This document shows positions 55,001 to 62,560 of a stretch of DNA of 64,000 nucleotides, in pieces (position 1 is the first letter of the stretch; every line of letters starts with the position of its first letter). The notes beneath the pieces were generated by a model, which had not been told where the DNA came from, did no database searches, and was given only the letters and a program-made list of their open reading frames with translations. A program made the translations under genes and the position numbers. This DNA comes from Nocardioides astragali (lineage in GTDB: Bacteria; Actinomycetota; Actinomycetes; Propionibacteriales; Nocardioidaceae): positions 124,001-188,000 of the forward strand of contig NZ_JAFMZM010000001.1 of assembly GCF_024436375.1 (NCBI RefSeq), in the 5' to 3' direction.

Positions 55001-55903
55001 TCAGCGGACCTCGAGCTCCCCAAGGCCCCGGAGCACCACGCGGAGGTGGGCGACCTCGTGGGTCCGCACCAGGTGGGTGCCGCCGAGGGCCGCGAAGACG
55101 CCGTAGAAGCCCTCGGCCTTGCGGAACTCGTCGCCGAAGATGTCGTAGCTGTGGGGCACGGCGTTGCAGACGGGGACGCCGAGCGGTCGGAGCCGGAAAC
55201 CCTGCGCGAGGACGCGTAACTGGTGCCGTGCCCGGGCGGGCGGGTCGACGAGGTTGCCGTAGTAGAAGCCCATGCCGGGGTCGATGACGATCTTCTGCAC
55301 ACCGAGCGAGCGGGCGTGGGTGATCCGTGGGGCGAAGTGGTCGAGCAGCGCCGGGAGCGGGTCGGTGGCGAGGGGGACGTCGGCGATCTCGCGCACGTTG
55401 GCGGTCTCGCCGAAGCACAGCACCACGGCGGCCTCGTAGTCTGCGGCGAGCGCGAGCATCTCGTCCTCGTGCTGGCGTCCGGTCATGTTGAGCACACGAG
55501 CGCCGGCGTCGAGGCAGGCGCGGACCACCTCCGGCTCGTAGGTCTCGACGGAGACGACGGCCTCCGAGGCGAGTCCCTTCACGGCCGGCACGAGCGTGGC
55601 GATCTGGTCCGCGGCCGGGACGCGAGCGGCTTTCGCGTTGCTCGACTCGGCGCCGAGGTCGATGATCGCGGCGCCCTGGGCCGCCTGGATCCTGCCCATC
55701 CGCACGGCATCGGCCGGGCTCGTCGCGACGCTCTCGCGGTAGGTCGAGTCACGCGAGAGGTTGACGCAGCCCATGAGGGTGACCGGTCCGTCGCCGATGA
55801 CGACCGAACCGCGCGGGCCGTCGAGGACGACCGGCGCCACCGGACTCGCCCACGAGTCGCCATGGGCGTTCTGGAGTGCGGCCAGGTCGGCGAGCGTGAT
55901 CAC
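55001..55903 (-). CDS. Dihydropteroate synthase-like protein
   Basis: A 300-aa TIM-barrel protein of the pterin-binding family. MGCVNLSRDSTYRES and AQGAAIIDLGAESSNAKAARV correspond to the DHPS signature regions (VTPDSFSDGG, GADIIDVGGESTRPG) but are altered, while ARVLNMTGR, VLCFGE and KIVIDPGMGF (DPGxGF) are kept. It may be a second, non-canonical DHPS or use another pterin substrate. GTG at 55903 follows -10 TACTGT (minus 55915-55910) by 6 nt: leaderless. Divergent from the RibD-like reductase, 17 bp apart; together they suggest a pterin/flavin-linked step. Confidence 0.78.
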   Translation of the reverse strand: MITLADLAALQNAHGDSWASPVAPVVLDGPRGSVVIGDGPVTLMGCVNLSRDSTYRESVATSPADAVRMGRIQAAQGAAIIDLGAESSNAKAARVPAADQIATLVPAVKGLASEAVVSVETYEPEVVRACLDAGARVLNMTGRQHEDEMLALAADYEAAVVLCFGETANVREIADVPLATDPLPALLDHFAPRITHARSLGVQKIVIDPGMGFYYGNLVDPPARARHQLRVLAQGFRLRPLGVPVCNAVPHSYDIFGDEFRKAEGFYGVFAALGGTHLVRTHEVAHLRVVLRGLGELEVR

Positions 55904-55909
55904 AGTGCA

Positions 55910-55915
55910 ACAGTA
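55910..55915 (-). promoter_or_regulatory. Leaderless promoter of DHPS-like gene
   Basis: Minus-strand -10 TACTGT, then TGCACT, then GTG start at 55903. The divergent gene begins at 55921, so its promoter must overlap this one; AACAGT (55909-55914) is a degenerate match. Confidence 0.6.
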
Positions 55916-55920
55916 GGGGC

Positions 55921-56607
55921 GTGAGCGAACACCTCGAGCTGCAGCGCCTGGCCGATCTCTCCGACGAGGAGCTGGCGGAGGTGTACGCGCCGCCGGCCGA
56001 GCCGTGGTTCCGCGTCAACTTCGTGAGCACCGCCGACGGAGCCGCTCAGGGCAGCGACGGCGTCACCAAGAGCATCAACAACGCGCCCGACAAACGCGTC
56101 TTCGACGCGCTCCGTGCACGGGCGGACTGCCTCGTCGTGGGAGCCGGCACCCTCCGGGCCGAGGCGTACAAGGTCCCGCGCCTGCCCCTGGTCGTCGTGA
56201 GCCGGTCCGCCGGGGTGCCGCCCACGCTGGGGGATGCCCCGCGCGGCCGCATCCTGATGGCGACCGTCGCGTCGGCCGGTGGGCTGGCCGCGGCGCGCGA
56301 GCAGCTCGGCGAGGAGAACGTGCTCGTCCTGGGCGAGGACGAGGTCGACCTGGTCGAGCTCAGGACGACGCTCGCGGAGCGGGGCTGGGCCGAGCAGCTG
56401 TGCGAGGGCGGACCGGCCCTCTTCGCCGACCTGCTGGCCGCGGGCGTCGTCGACGAGCTGTGCTGGACGGTCGTGCCGACACTGACCGGGGGCGAGGCCC
56501 TGCGCATGACCAGGGGCGCCGAGGTCGAGGTCGCGCTGCGTCCCGTCCTGCTGCTGGAGCAGGACGGGACGCTGCTGGGTCGGTGGCTGGTCGAGCGGCC
56601 CGACTAG
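55921..56607 (+). CDS. RibD C-terminal-like pyrimidine reductase family protein
   Basis: A 228-aa protein. PWFRVNFVSTADGAAQGSDGVTKSINNAPDKRVFDALRARADCLVVGAGTL and CEGGPALFADLLAAGVVDELCWTVVP match the dihydrofolate-reductase-like fold of RibD reductases, with the NADPH loop VGAGTLRAE. It lacks the deaminase domain of bifunctional RibD. Substrate may be a riboflavin, F420 or pterin precursor. Convergent end with the DJ-1 gene overlaps by 4 bp. GTG start at 55921. Confidence 0.84.
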   Translation: MSEHLELQRLADLSDEELAEVYAPPAEPWFRVNFVSTADGAAQGSDGVTKSINNAPDKRVFDALRARADCLVVGAGTLRAEAYKVPRLPLVVVSRSAGVPPTLGDAPRGRILMATVASAGGLAAAREQLGEENVLVLGEDEVDLVELRTTLAERGWAEQLCEGGPALFADLLAAGVVDELCWTVVPTLTGGEALRMTRGAEVEVALRPVLLLEQDGTLLGRWLVERPD

Positions 56608-57131
56608 CTCTCGAGCGCGTCCAGCAGGGTCTTCGTGAAGGCGGGGAGGTCGTCAGGCTTGCGGCTGGTGATGAGGTTGCCGTCGACGACGACCTCCTCG
56701 TCGACCCACTCGCCGTCGGCGTTGCGGATGTCGGTCTGCAGACTCGGCCAGCTCGTGAGCCGCTTGCCCTGCACCCGGTCGGCCTCGACGAGGGTCCACG
56801 GGGCGTGGCAGATGGCCGCGACGGGTTTGCCCGAGTCGACGAAGTCACGGACGAAGGCGACGGCCGTCTCGTCGGTGCGCAGTGCGTCGGGGTTGGCCAC
56901 GCCCCCGGGCAGGACGAGTGCGTCGTAGTCGGCGACGGCCACGTCGCTCACGCGCCGGTCGATGCGCTGGGTGCTGGACCTGTCGAGGTGCCGGAAGAGC
57001 TGGACCTCGCCCTCGTCGAGTGACACGAGGTCGGCCGTGTGGCCGGCATCCACGGCGGCCTGCCACGGCTCCGTCAGCTCGACCTCCTCGACACCCTCGG
57101 CAGCGGTCAGGAATGCGATGCGTTTGGACAT
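56604..57131 (-). CDS. DJ-1/PfpI family protein (YhbO-like)
   Basis: A 175-aa class I glutamine-amidotransferase-like fold with nucleophile elbow AICHAPWTL (Cys about 108) and the YhbO-type N-terminus (MSKRIAFLTAAEGVEEVELTEPW). LVLPGGVANPDALR carries the conserved GG. Family activities include protease, chaperone and deglycase claims. GGAGG lies upstream of the start. Confidence 0.88.
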   Translation of the reverse strand: MSKRIAFLTAAEGVEEVELTEPWQAAVDAGHTADLVSLDEGEVQLFRHLDRSSTQRIDRRVSDVAVADYDALVLPGGVANPDALRTDETAVAFVRDFVDSGKPVAAICHAPWTLVEADRVQGKRLTSWPSLQTDIRNADGEWVDEEVVVDGNLITSRKPDDLPAFTKTLLDALES

Positions 57132-57241
57132 GCCTCCACCATTGCTCGGGTCCTCGGGTCGGACAACCCCAGGTGGGGGTGTGGTCCACGTCTCGTCGGG
57201 CGGCCGGGACGGGGACGTGGGCGTTCGCTAGCGTCGGCCAG

Positions 57242-57907
57242 ATGAGCGACCCCGAGCTGACCTCGCTGACCATCGCCGTGCTCGGCGGCACCGGGCCGCA
57301 GGGTCGAGGGCTCGCCCGCCGCTTCGCAGCCGCGGGGCTGGACGTCGTGCTCGGGTCGCGGAGCGCCGAGCGTGCTGCCGAGGCCGCCGCGGCGCTCGCC
57401 TCGGCAGGACGGGTGCGTGGTACGTCGAACGCGGAGGCGGCCGCCGCCGGCGACATCGTGCTGGTCGTGGTGCCGTGGGACGGGCACGCCGGGCTGCTCG
57501 CGTCGCTGACCGAGGAGCTGGCCGGGAAGATCGTGGTCGACTGCGTGAACCCGCTGGGGTTCGACAAGCAGGGCGCCTTCGCGCTGCCGGTCCCCGAGGG
57601 CTCGGCGACCCAGCAGGCGGCCGCCATCCTGACCGGCTCGCGCGTCGTCGGCGCCTTCCACAACGTCAGCGCCGTCCTGCTCGAGGACCCGGACGTCGAG
57701 CGGGTGGAGACTGACGTCCTGGTCCTCGGCGACGACCGCGAGGCGACCGACCTGGTCCAGTCGCTGGCGGACGTCGTGCCGGGCATGCGGGGTCTCTACG
57801 GCGGGCGGTTGCGCAACGCCCACCAGGTCGAGGCCTTCACCGCCAACCTCATCTCGGTCAACCGGCGCTACAAGGCGCACGCCGGGATGCGGGTCACCGA
57901 CGTGTGA
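57242..57907 (+). CDS. npdG: NADPH-dependent F420 reductase
   Basis: A 221-aa Rossmann protein: TIAVLGGTGPQGRGLARRFAAAGLDVVLGSRSAERA is the F420-dependent NADP reductase signature, followed by VVVPWDGH and NPLGFDKQGAF, GSRVVGAFHNVSA. Transfers hydride between NADPH and coenzyme F420. Leaderless: TAGCGT (57229-57234), 7 nt, ATG. Confidence 0.9.
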   Translation: MSDPELTSLTIAVLGGTGPQGRGLARRFAAAGLDVVLGSRSAERAAEAAAALASAGRVRGTSNAEAAAAGDIVLVVVPWDGHAGLLASLTEELAGKIVVDCVNPLGFDKQGAFALPVPEGSATQQAAAILTGSRVVGAFHNVSAVLLEDPDVERVETDVLVLGDDREATDLVQSLADVVPGMRGLYGGRLRNAHQVEAFTANLISVNRRYKAHAGMRVTDV

Positions 57908-57934
57908 GAGGTACTGGTTGGGCGGCGCCGAGCG

Positions 57935-59095
57935 TCAGCCGATCGAGCCGGCGGCGTCCTTCGCCAACGACCGCGAGATGACCATGCGCTGGATCTGGTT
58001 GGTGCCCTCGAAGATCTGCATCACCTTCGCCTCGCGCATGTAGCGCTCGACGGGGAAGTCGCGGGTGTAGCCGTAGCCGCCGAGGACCTGGACGGCGTCG
58101 GTGGTGACCTTCATGGCGTTGTCGGTGGCGACGAGCTTGGCGATCGAGGCCTCCCGGGAGAACGGCAGTCCGGCGTCCTTGAGGCGCGCGGCGTGGAGCA
58201 CCGTGGCACGCGCGGACACCACCGCGGCCTCCATGTCGGCCAGCACGAAGGCCAGGCCCTGGTGGTCGATGATCTTCTTCCCGAAGGTCTCGCGCTCGCG
58301 GGCGTAGGCCACGGCCGAGTCGAGGGCCCCCTGTGCGAGGCCCACCGCCACTGCTGCGATGCCGAGGCGCCCCGAGTCGAGCCCGGCCAGGGCGATGCGC
58401 AGGCCCTCGCCCTCCGCGCCCAGTCGTCGCGAGGCGTCGACGCGTACGTCGTCGAAGCGCATGGTGGCGGTCGCGGAGCCGGTCAGGCCCATCTTGCGCT
58501 CCGGCGGATCGGCCGAGAGGCCCTCGGAGTCGGCGGGGACCAGGAAGCAGGAGATCCCGTTGCGTTCGTCCGACGTACGCGCCATCACCTTGTAGAAGTC
58601 GGCATGGCCGCCGTGCGTGGTCCAGGCCTTCGCCCCGTTGAGGACGTAGGAGTCGCCGTCGCGGCGAGCGGTCGTACGCATCGCGGCAGGGTCGGAGCCG
58701 GCGTGGGCCTCGGAGAGGCAGTAGGCGCCCAGGAGGTCGCCGCTCAGCATGTCCGGGAGCCACTCGGCCCGCTGCTCGTCGGTGCCGAAGGAGGCCAGGC
58801 CGAAGCAGGACAGGGCGTGCACGGAGACACCGACGCCGACCGACGACCAGACGGACCCGATCTCCTCCAGCACCTGCAGGTAGACCTCGTAGGGCTGGTC
58901 GCCGCCGCCGAACTCCTCGGGGTAGGGCAGGGACAAGAGGCCCGCCTGTCCGAGCAGGGCGAAGACGTCGCGCGGGAAGGTCTCCGTGGCCTCCGCCTCC
59001 GCCGACCGGGGTGCGAGCTCCTTGGTGACGATCTCGCGCGTGAGGGCGAGCAGGTCACGGGCCTCGTCGGTGGGGAGCTGGCGGCGCGCGGTCAT
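57935..59095 (-). CDS. Acyl-CoA dehydrogenase
   Basis: A 386-aa FAD-dependent acyl-CoA dehydrogenase. YCLSEAHAGSDPAAM and WTTHGGHADFYKVMARTS contact flavin; the C-terminal QVLGGYGYTRDFPVERYMREAKVMQIFEGTNQIQR includes the catalytic glutamate (FEGT). Short/medium-chain type; substrate undetermined. ATG 59095 is preferred over GTG 59104 because TAACGT (minus 59108-59103) lies 7 nt before it (leaderless). Confidence 0.93.
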   Translation of the reverse strand: MTARRQLPTDEARDLLALTREIVTKELAPRSAEAEATETFPRDVFALLGQAGLLSLPYPEEFGGGDQPYEVYLQVLEEIGSVWSSVGVGVSVHALSCFGLASFGTDEQRAEWLPDMLSGDLLGAYCLSEAHAGSDPAAMRTTARRDGDSYVLNGAKAWTTHGGHADFYKVMARTSDERNGISCFLVPADSEGLSADPPERKMGLTGSATATMRFDDVRVDASRRLGAEGEGLRIALAGLDSGRLGIAAVAVGLAQGALDSAVAYARERETFGKKIIDHQGLAFVLADMEAAVVSARATVLHAARLKDAGLPFSREASIAKLVATDNAMKVTTDAVQVLGGYGYTRDFPVERYMREAKVMQIFEGTNQIQRMVISRSLAKDAAGSIG

Positions 59096-59204
59096 GGACG
59101 GCACGTTACCGGCGAGGTCCGCGAGTCAGCTGAGGGGTAGTCCGTTGGGACCCACTCTTCCCAAGTGGGCTGCGGGAGCTCCCGAGGAGGTCTAACCTGC
59201 GCGC

Positions 59205-59843
59205 GTGGGGACTTCGTGGCTGCCGTGGTCGGCGGCATCGCTGGCGAGCGGTGCCGTGCTCCTGGTGCTGGGTGCCCTCGCGATGCCACCCACCTCCGAG
59301 GTCGGCGACGTCATCGTCGCCATCGACCGGCAGGACGCGGCGTGGTTGATGGCCTCGGCGTCGTTCTTCCTCGCGTCCGTGGCGCTCACGATGGGTCTGC
59401 CCGCGGTCCTGTTCCTGCTGCCCGCGCGCAGGCACGTCGCGGCCATGGTCGGCATGTGGATCTGGGGGGTCGGCACCATCGGCACCTCGGCACTGGCGGC
59501 CTTCCTGATCCTCTTCCGCGCCACGGTGCGCGCCGTCGAGATCTCGCCGGAGGACGTCGAGGAGCTGAGCCGCGACCCGGTGCTGAGCGTGAGCCTGCTC
59601 TTCGTCGTCGGGGCCTTCTACCTCGGCGAGCTCGTGGTGGGCGTCGTCCTGCTGCGGTCGGCGGTCGTGCCTCGCTGGATCCCCGCGCTCCTTCTGTTGC
59701 ACGTGGCCCTTGCCCCCGTCAGTGAGCTCCTGCCGGAGGAGCTGCAGAGCTTCACGGCGATCGTGCTCGGCATCGCCCTGATGGGGATCGCCGTCAAGGC
59801 CAGCGAGGCGTGGGCCGGCGCGAAGGCACCTACGCCGCTCTGA
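59205..59843 (+). CDS. Hypothetical membrane protein (six-helix)
   Basis: A 212-aa protein with about six hydrophobic segments and short loops; no recognised motif. The N-terminal GAVLLVLGALAMPP and C-terminal IVLGIALMGIAVKASEAW frame it. GTG at 59205, leaderless (TAACCT 59193-59198, 6 nt). Convergent with the kinase-like gene, 26 bp apart. Function unknown. Confidence 0.8.
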   Translation: MGTSWLPWSAASLASGAVLLVLGALAMPPTSEVGDVIVAIDRQDAAWLMASASFFLASVALTMGLPAVLFLLPARRHVAAMVGMWIWGVGTIGTSALAAFLILFRATVRAVEISPEDVEELSRDPVLSVSLLFVVGAFYLGELVVGVVLLRSAVVPRWIPALLLLHVALAPVSELLPEELQSFTAIVLGIALMGIAVKASEAWAGAKAPTPL

Positions 59844-59869
59844 CGCCCTCCCGGCGAGGCAGGCCAGAC

Positions 59870-60934
59870 TCACGCAGGTCGCTGCACCATCCGCTGGTCG
59901 GCCATGAGCTCCAGGGCGTCCGCGACCTTGTCGGCTGCGTCGGGATGGTCGCCCCACAGGGTCTGTGCCCGCGCGACCAGCTCGTCGGCCGTGCGGGGCT
60001 GCTCGAGAGCCAGCCAGATGAGCACGCCCAGCCCGGCGAGTGCGTGGACCCCGTCGCCGATCATCAGCACCAGCTCGTCGTCGTACTCCTCCGCGTCCGT
60101 CCACGGCGCGCGGGACCACGCGCCGGGGACGGGGTCGCCGGCCGTGCCGGGGTCGAAGGGGTGGTGGGCGTGCCAGGGCGCCGTCCGGGGCTCGCGGTCG
60201 AGCAGCCCCACCACGTCCTCGAGCCACCCCGTGAACTCGTGGTACTCCAGCGCCCACACACCGCCGCAGGCATCGATGGTCGAGGCGACCCGATGGATCG
60301 GGTGCTCCAGCCGGACGAGGGAGGACGTCTGCTCGACGATCTCGACGATCGCCCGTGGGTCAGGGACAGGAACGAGTCCTTCGTCGCCCGTGCCGCGGTG
60401 CAGCAGCACGATCCGGTGGAGGTGTGCGCGGTCCGGGGGGCGGCGGAGCCCGAGGTCGTCGGGGGAGAGGGAGCTCTTGAGGTACGGCGCATCGGGATCG
60501 GTGATGACGGACAGCGGCTTCGGGTGGGGGTGAACCTCGAGCGTCTCGTCGATGGAGACGGTCTCGTCCGAGAGGTAGCCGAGCCGGCCCGCGAGCAGGG
60601 AGATCGCGGTCGTCTTGCCCGACCCGGACGGGCCGATCACGGCGAGGGTGCGCCCGTCCTCGTCGGCGACGGCACCCGCGTGCAGGTTGAGCCTGCGACC
60701 GGCCGTGGCGTCGAGGGCAGCCATCGTGACGCGGCTCGTGACCGCGTAGTCGTGGGCCACCTCGGCCGCGGGGTCGAGCAGCTCGAGGTCGACGACGGTC
60801 GAGGCCTCTCGGTCGGTCAGGGCACGGCTCCACTGGCGGCGCAACCGGTCGGCGGCGCTCCCGGTGACCGGGATGCCGACGGCGACCCCGAGGGACTCCA
60901 CCACCACCTCGGGCGGCTGCCCCTCGTTGCTCAC
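59870..60934 (-). CDS. HPr-kinase-like P-loop protein
   Basis: A 354-aa protein. The P-loop is GPSGSGKTT (about 111-119), preceded by AVADEDGRTLAVI and followed by DETVSID, as in HprK-related kinases (serine kinases of the HPr family) found with PqqD-like and nucleotidyltransferase genes. The C-terminal 70 residues (VLIWLALEQPRTADELVARA) look like a PqqD/winged-helix relative. GTG 60934 is chosen over 60943 because TAGAGT (minus 60947-60942) lies 7 nt before it. Divergent from VanZ-like gene. Substrate unknown. Confidence 0.8.
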   Translation of the reverse strand: MSNEGQPPEVVVESLGVAVGIPVTGSAADRLRRQWSRALTDREASTVVDLELLDPAAEVAHDYAVTSRVTMAALDATAGRRLNLHAGAVADEDGRTLAVIGPSGSGKTTAISLLAGRLGYLSDETVSIDETLEVHPHPKPLSVITDPDAPYLKSSLSPDDLGLRRPPDRAHLHRIVLLHRGTGDEGLVPVPDPRAIVEIVEQTSSLVRLEHPIHRVASTIDACGGVWALEYHEFTGWLEDVVGLLDREPRTAPWHAHHPFDPGTAGDPVPGAWSRAPWTDAEEYDDELVLMIGDGVHALAGLGVLIWLALEQPRTADELVARAQTLWGDHPDAADKVADALELMADQRMVQRPA

Positions 60935-60941
60935 GTCGACC

Positions 60942-60951
60942 ACTCTAGGGT
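60942..60951. promoter_or_regulatory. Overlapping divergent leaderless promoters
   Basis: Minus -10 TAGAGT (60947-60942) and plus -10 TAGGGT (60946-60951) share two base pairs; starts at 60934 (7 nt) and 60958 (6 nt). Same geometry as 17892-17901. Confidence 0.7.
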
Positions 60952-60957
60952 GGGCGC

Positions 60958-61368
60958 GTGGTCTGGAGGCGTTGGCGCGGTGTCGTGGCCGCAGTTGGCG
61001 CCGCCTACCTGCTCGGCCTCGTGGTTGTCGTGGCGAGTCCATGGGGCTGGGAGCTCAACCGTCTGACGGTCGACCTCTACGTGCAGCTGCGCTACGACTG
61101 GCCGATCGCTCCGGACTGGGTGTCACCGGAGCACTACGGCGCCCTGCTGAACGTCGTCCTGTTCGTGCCGTTCGGCGCCTTGGCGGTCCTGGTGACCGGT
61201 CGGCCGTGGTGGTGGGTCATCCCAGCGGCTGCGCTCGCCTCGGTGGCCATCGAGCTGGCACAGGGGCGGTGGCTCGCCAGGGACGACTCGTCGTGGGACG
61301 TCGTCGCCAACACGGCCGGTGCCTTGCTCGGTGCGCTGGCGATCACTCTTCGTGGACGAACCCGATGA
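60958..61368 (+). CDS. VanZ family membrane protein
   Basis: A 136-aa protein with four predicted helices and the VanZ-like pattern: LLNVVLFVPFGALAVL and AIELAQGRWLARDDSSWDVVANTAGALLGAL (VANTxGxxxG). VanZ-like proteins accompany polysaccharide and resistance genes. GTG at 60958. The end overlaps the convergent PqqD-like gene by 26 bp. Confidence 0.85.
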   Translation: MVWRRWRGVVAAVGAAYLLGLVVVVASPWGWELNRLTVDLYVQLRYDWPIAPDWVSPEHYGALLNVVLFVPFGALAVLVTGRPWWWVIPAAALASVAIELAQGRWLARDDSSWDVVANTAGALLGALAITLRGRTR

Positions 61369-61627
61369 TGACGAGCTGGTCGACGAGGGTCGCCACGTCA
61401 TCGCGGATCTCCTCCGGCTCCGCGTCGGTCATCCCGGCCGCGGCAACCGTGATCTCCTCCAGCGTGCCGCCGTCGGCCACTGCCAGCCACACCAGGCACC
61501 CGGAGCCCTCGAGGAGGATCGGCGGCCCACCGGGAACCTTGGTGACGTACGCCGTGGGCTCGTCCCCGGGGTCGAGGTCCTGCTCGCTCACCCATGCCAC
61601 GTCGTCAGCGATCGTGTAGCGCGTCAC
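61343..61627 (-). CDS. PqqD-like peptide-binding protein
   Basis: A 94-aa PqqD-fold protein: VTRYTIADDVAWVSE opening, LLEGSGCLVWLAVADGGTLEEITVAAAGM and VATLVDQLVIIGFVHEE. PqqD-like proteins hold peptide leaders in RiPP and related systems. GTG at 61627 overlaps the nucleotidyltransferase stop (GTGA). No precursor peptide was found nearby. Confidence 0.83.
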   Translation of the reverse strand: MTRYTIADDVAWVSEQDLDPGDEPTAYVTKVPGGPPILLEGSGCLVWLAVADGGTLEEITVAAAGMTDAEPEEIRDDVATLVDQLVIIGFVHEE

Positions 61628-62481
61628 GAGCCCCTCATCCGTTGCGACAGCTCCGCCGCTGCACGACGCAGCCGGATCACCTGCCTGGCCCGGACCTCGC
61701 GGCGCGTGGGGGGCCTGCCCATCTCCATCCTCAGGTGGTCGCGGTTGACCCGCATGGCCGCCGTCACCAGCCCGACCTTGGCTCGGGCCGTCGGGGCAGC
61801 AGCCATCCGGGCCCGCCACTCGTCCAACCGGCTTCCGCCATGGATGAAGTAGTGCCACAGCGCATAGGTCGGGTCGTCGCGGTGCAGCTCGAGCTCCCCG
61901 ATGCCGGCGGCGAGCGCGACCTCGGCGCCCAGCTCGGCGGCGAGCTTGCGTACGTGGTCCTGCTCGCCGGGCTCGGCGTCGCTCCATGCCAGGCCGACGT
62001 CGGCCGTGCCGCCCGAGCGCGCCGCGTGCAGGACCAGAATCAGCCGCTGAGCGGTGCGGCCGGGGACCGGGCAGGGTCGGTGGGCGATCGGGTGGAGGAC
62101 GCTGCCGCGCGCCAGCACCTCGAACGCCTGGTCGGGCTCCAGCGTGATCCCCGGCCAGCTCACGTGCACGTCGACCCAGCCCCAGTCGTCGTGCCACCAG
62201 TTGGCTGCATGGGCGAAGACGGATCCGGTCGCGAAGCCGGTGCGCTGCTCCCAGCCGACCGACTCGAGCCCGGCGACGAGCCGGGACAGATGTCCTGGAC
62301 GCACCAGGACGTCGACGTCGCTCGAGTGCCGACCGGCGGCACGGAGGCCGGGGAGCACGGCCGGCCCCTTGAGGTGCAGGAGGTCGGCGTCGCGGTCGTC
62401 GGCCAGCTTCTGCACCACTGCGTGGGCGAGGTGGACGCGGGCGGCGATGGGCGCCGCCCTGCCCTCCCGCTCCTGGCTCAT
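61624..62481 (-). CDS. Nucleotidyltransferase-fold protein (NTP_transf_5-like)
   Basis: A 285-aa protein. LLHLKGPAVLPGLRAAGRHSSDVDVLVRPGHLSRL contains the KGP…SDVDVLV arrangement of the Uncharacterised nucleotidyltransferase family (D-x-D metal site), and VDVHVSW follows. It overlaps the PqqD-like gene. With the HPr-kinase-like gene it forms the recurring kinase/PqqD/nucleotidyltransferase triad. ATG at 62481. Confidence 0.84.
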   Translation of the reverse strand: MSQEREGRAAPIAARVHLAHAVVQKLADDRDADLLHLKGPAVLPGLRAAGRHSSDVDVLVRPGHLSRLVAGLESVGWEQRTGFATGSVFAHAANWWHDDWGWVDVHVSWPGITLEPDQAFEVLARGSVLHPIAHRPCPVPGRTAQRLILVLHAARSGGTADVGLAWSDAEPGEQDHVRKLAAELGAEVALAAGIGELELHRDDPTYALWHYFIHGGSRLDEWRARMAAAPTARAKVGLVTAAMRVNRDHLRMEMGRPPTRREVRARQVIRLRRAAAELSQRMRGS

Positions 62482-62560
62482 GGGCCCATCGTGCCAGCCT
62501 GTGCCGGGCGAGTTGCGCTTTCTGCACGCCCACCGCAGGACACGCCCTAGACTCGCGACC

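Noticed and set aside
56823..56832. Another TTTGCC box (GGGTTTGCCCG)
   Set aside because: It lies inside the PfpI-like coding sequence and is explained by codons; not counted in the motif set.
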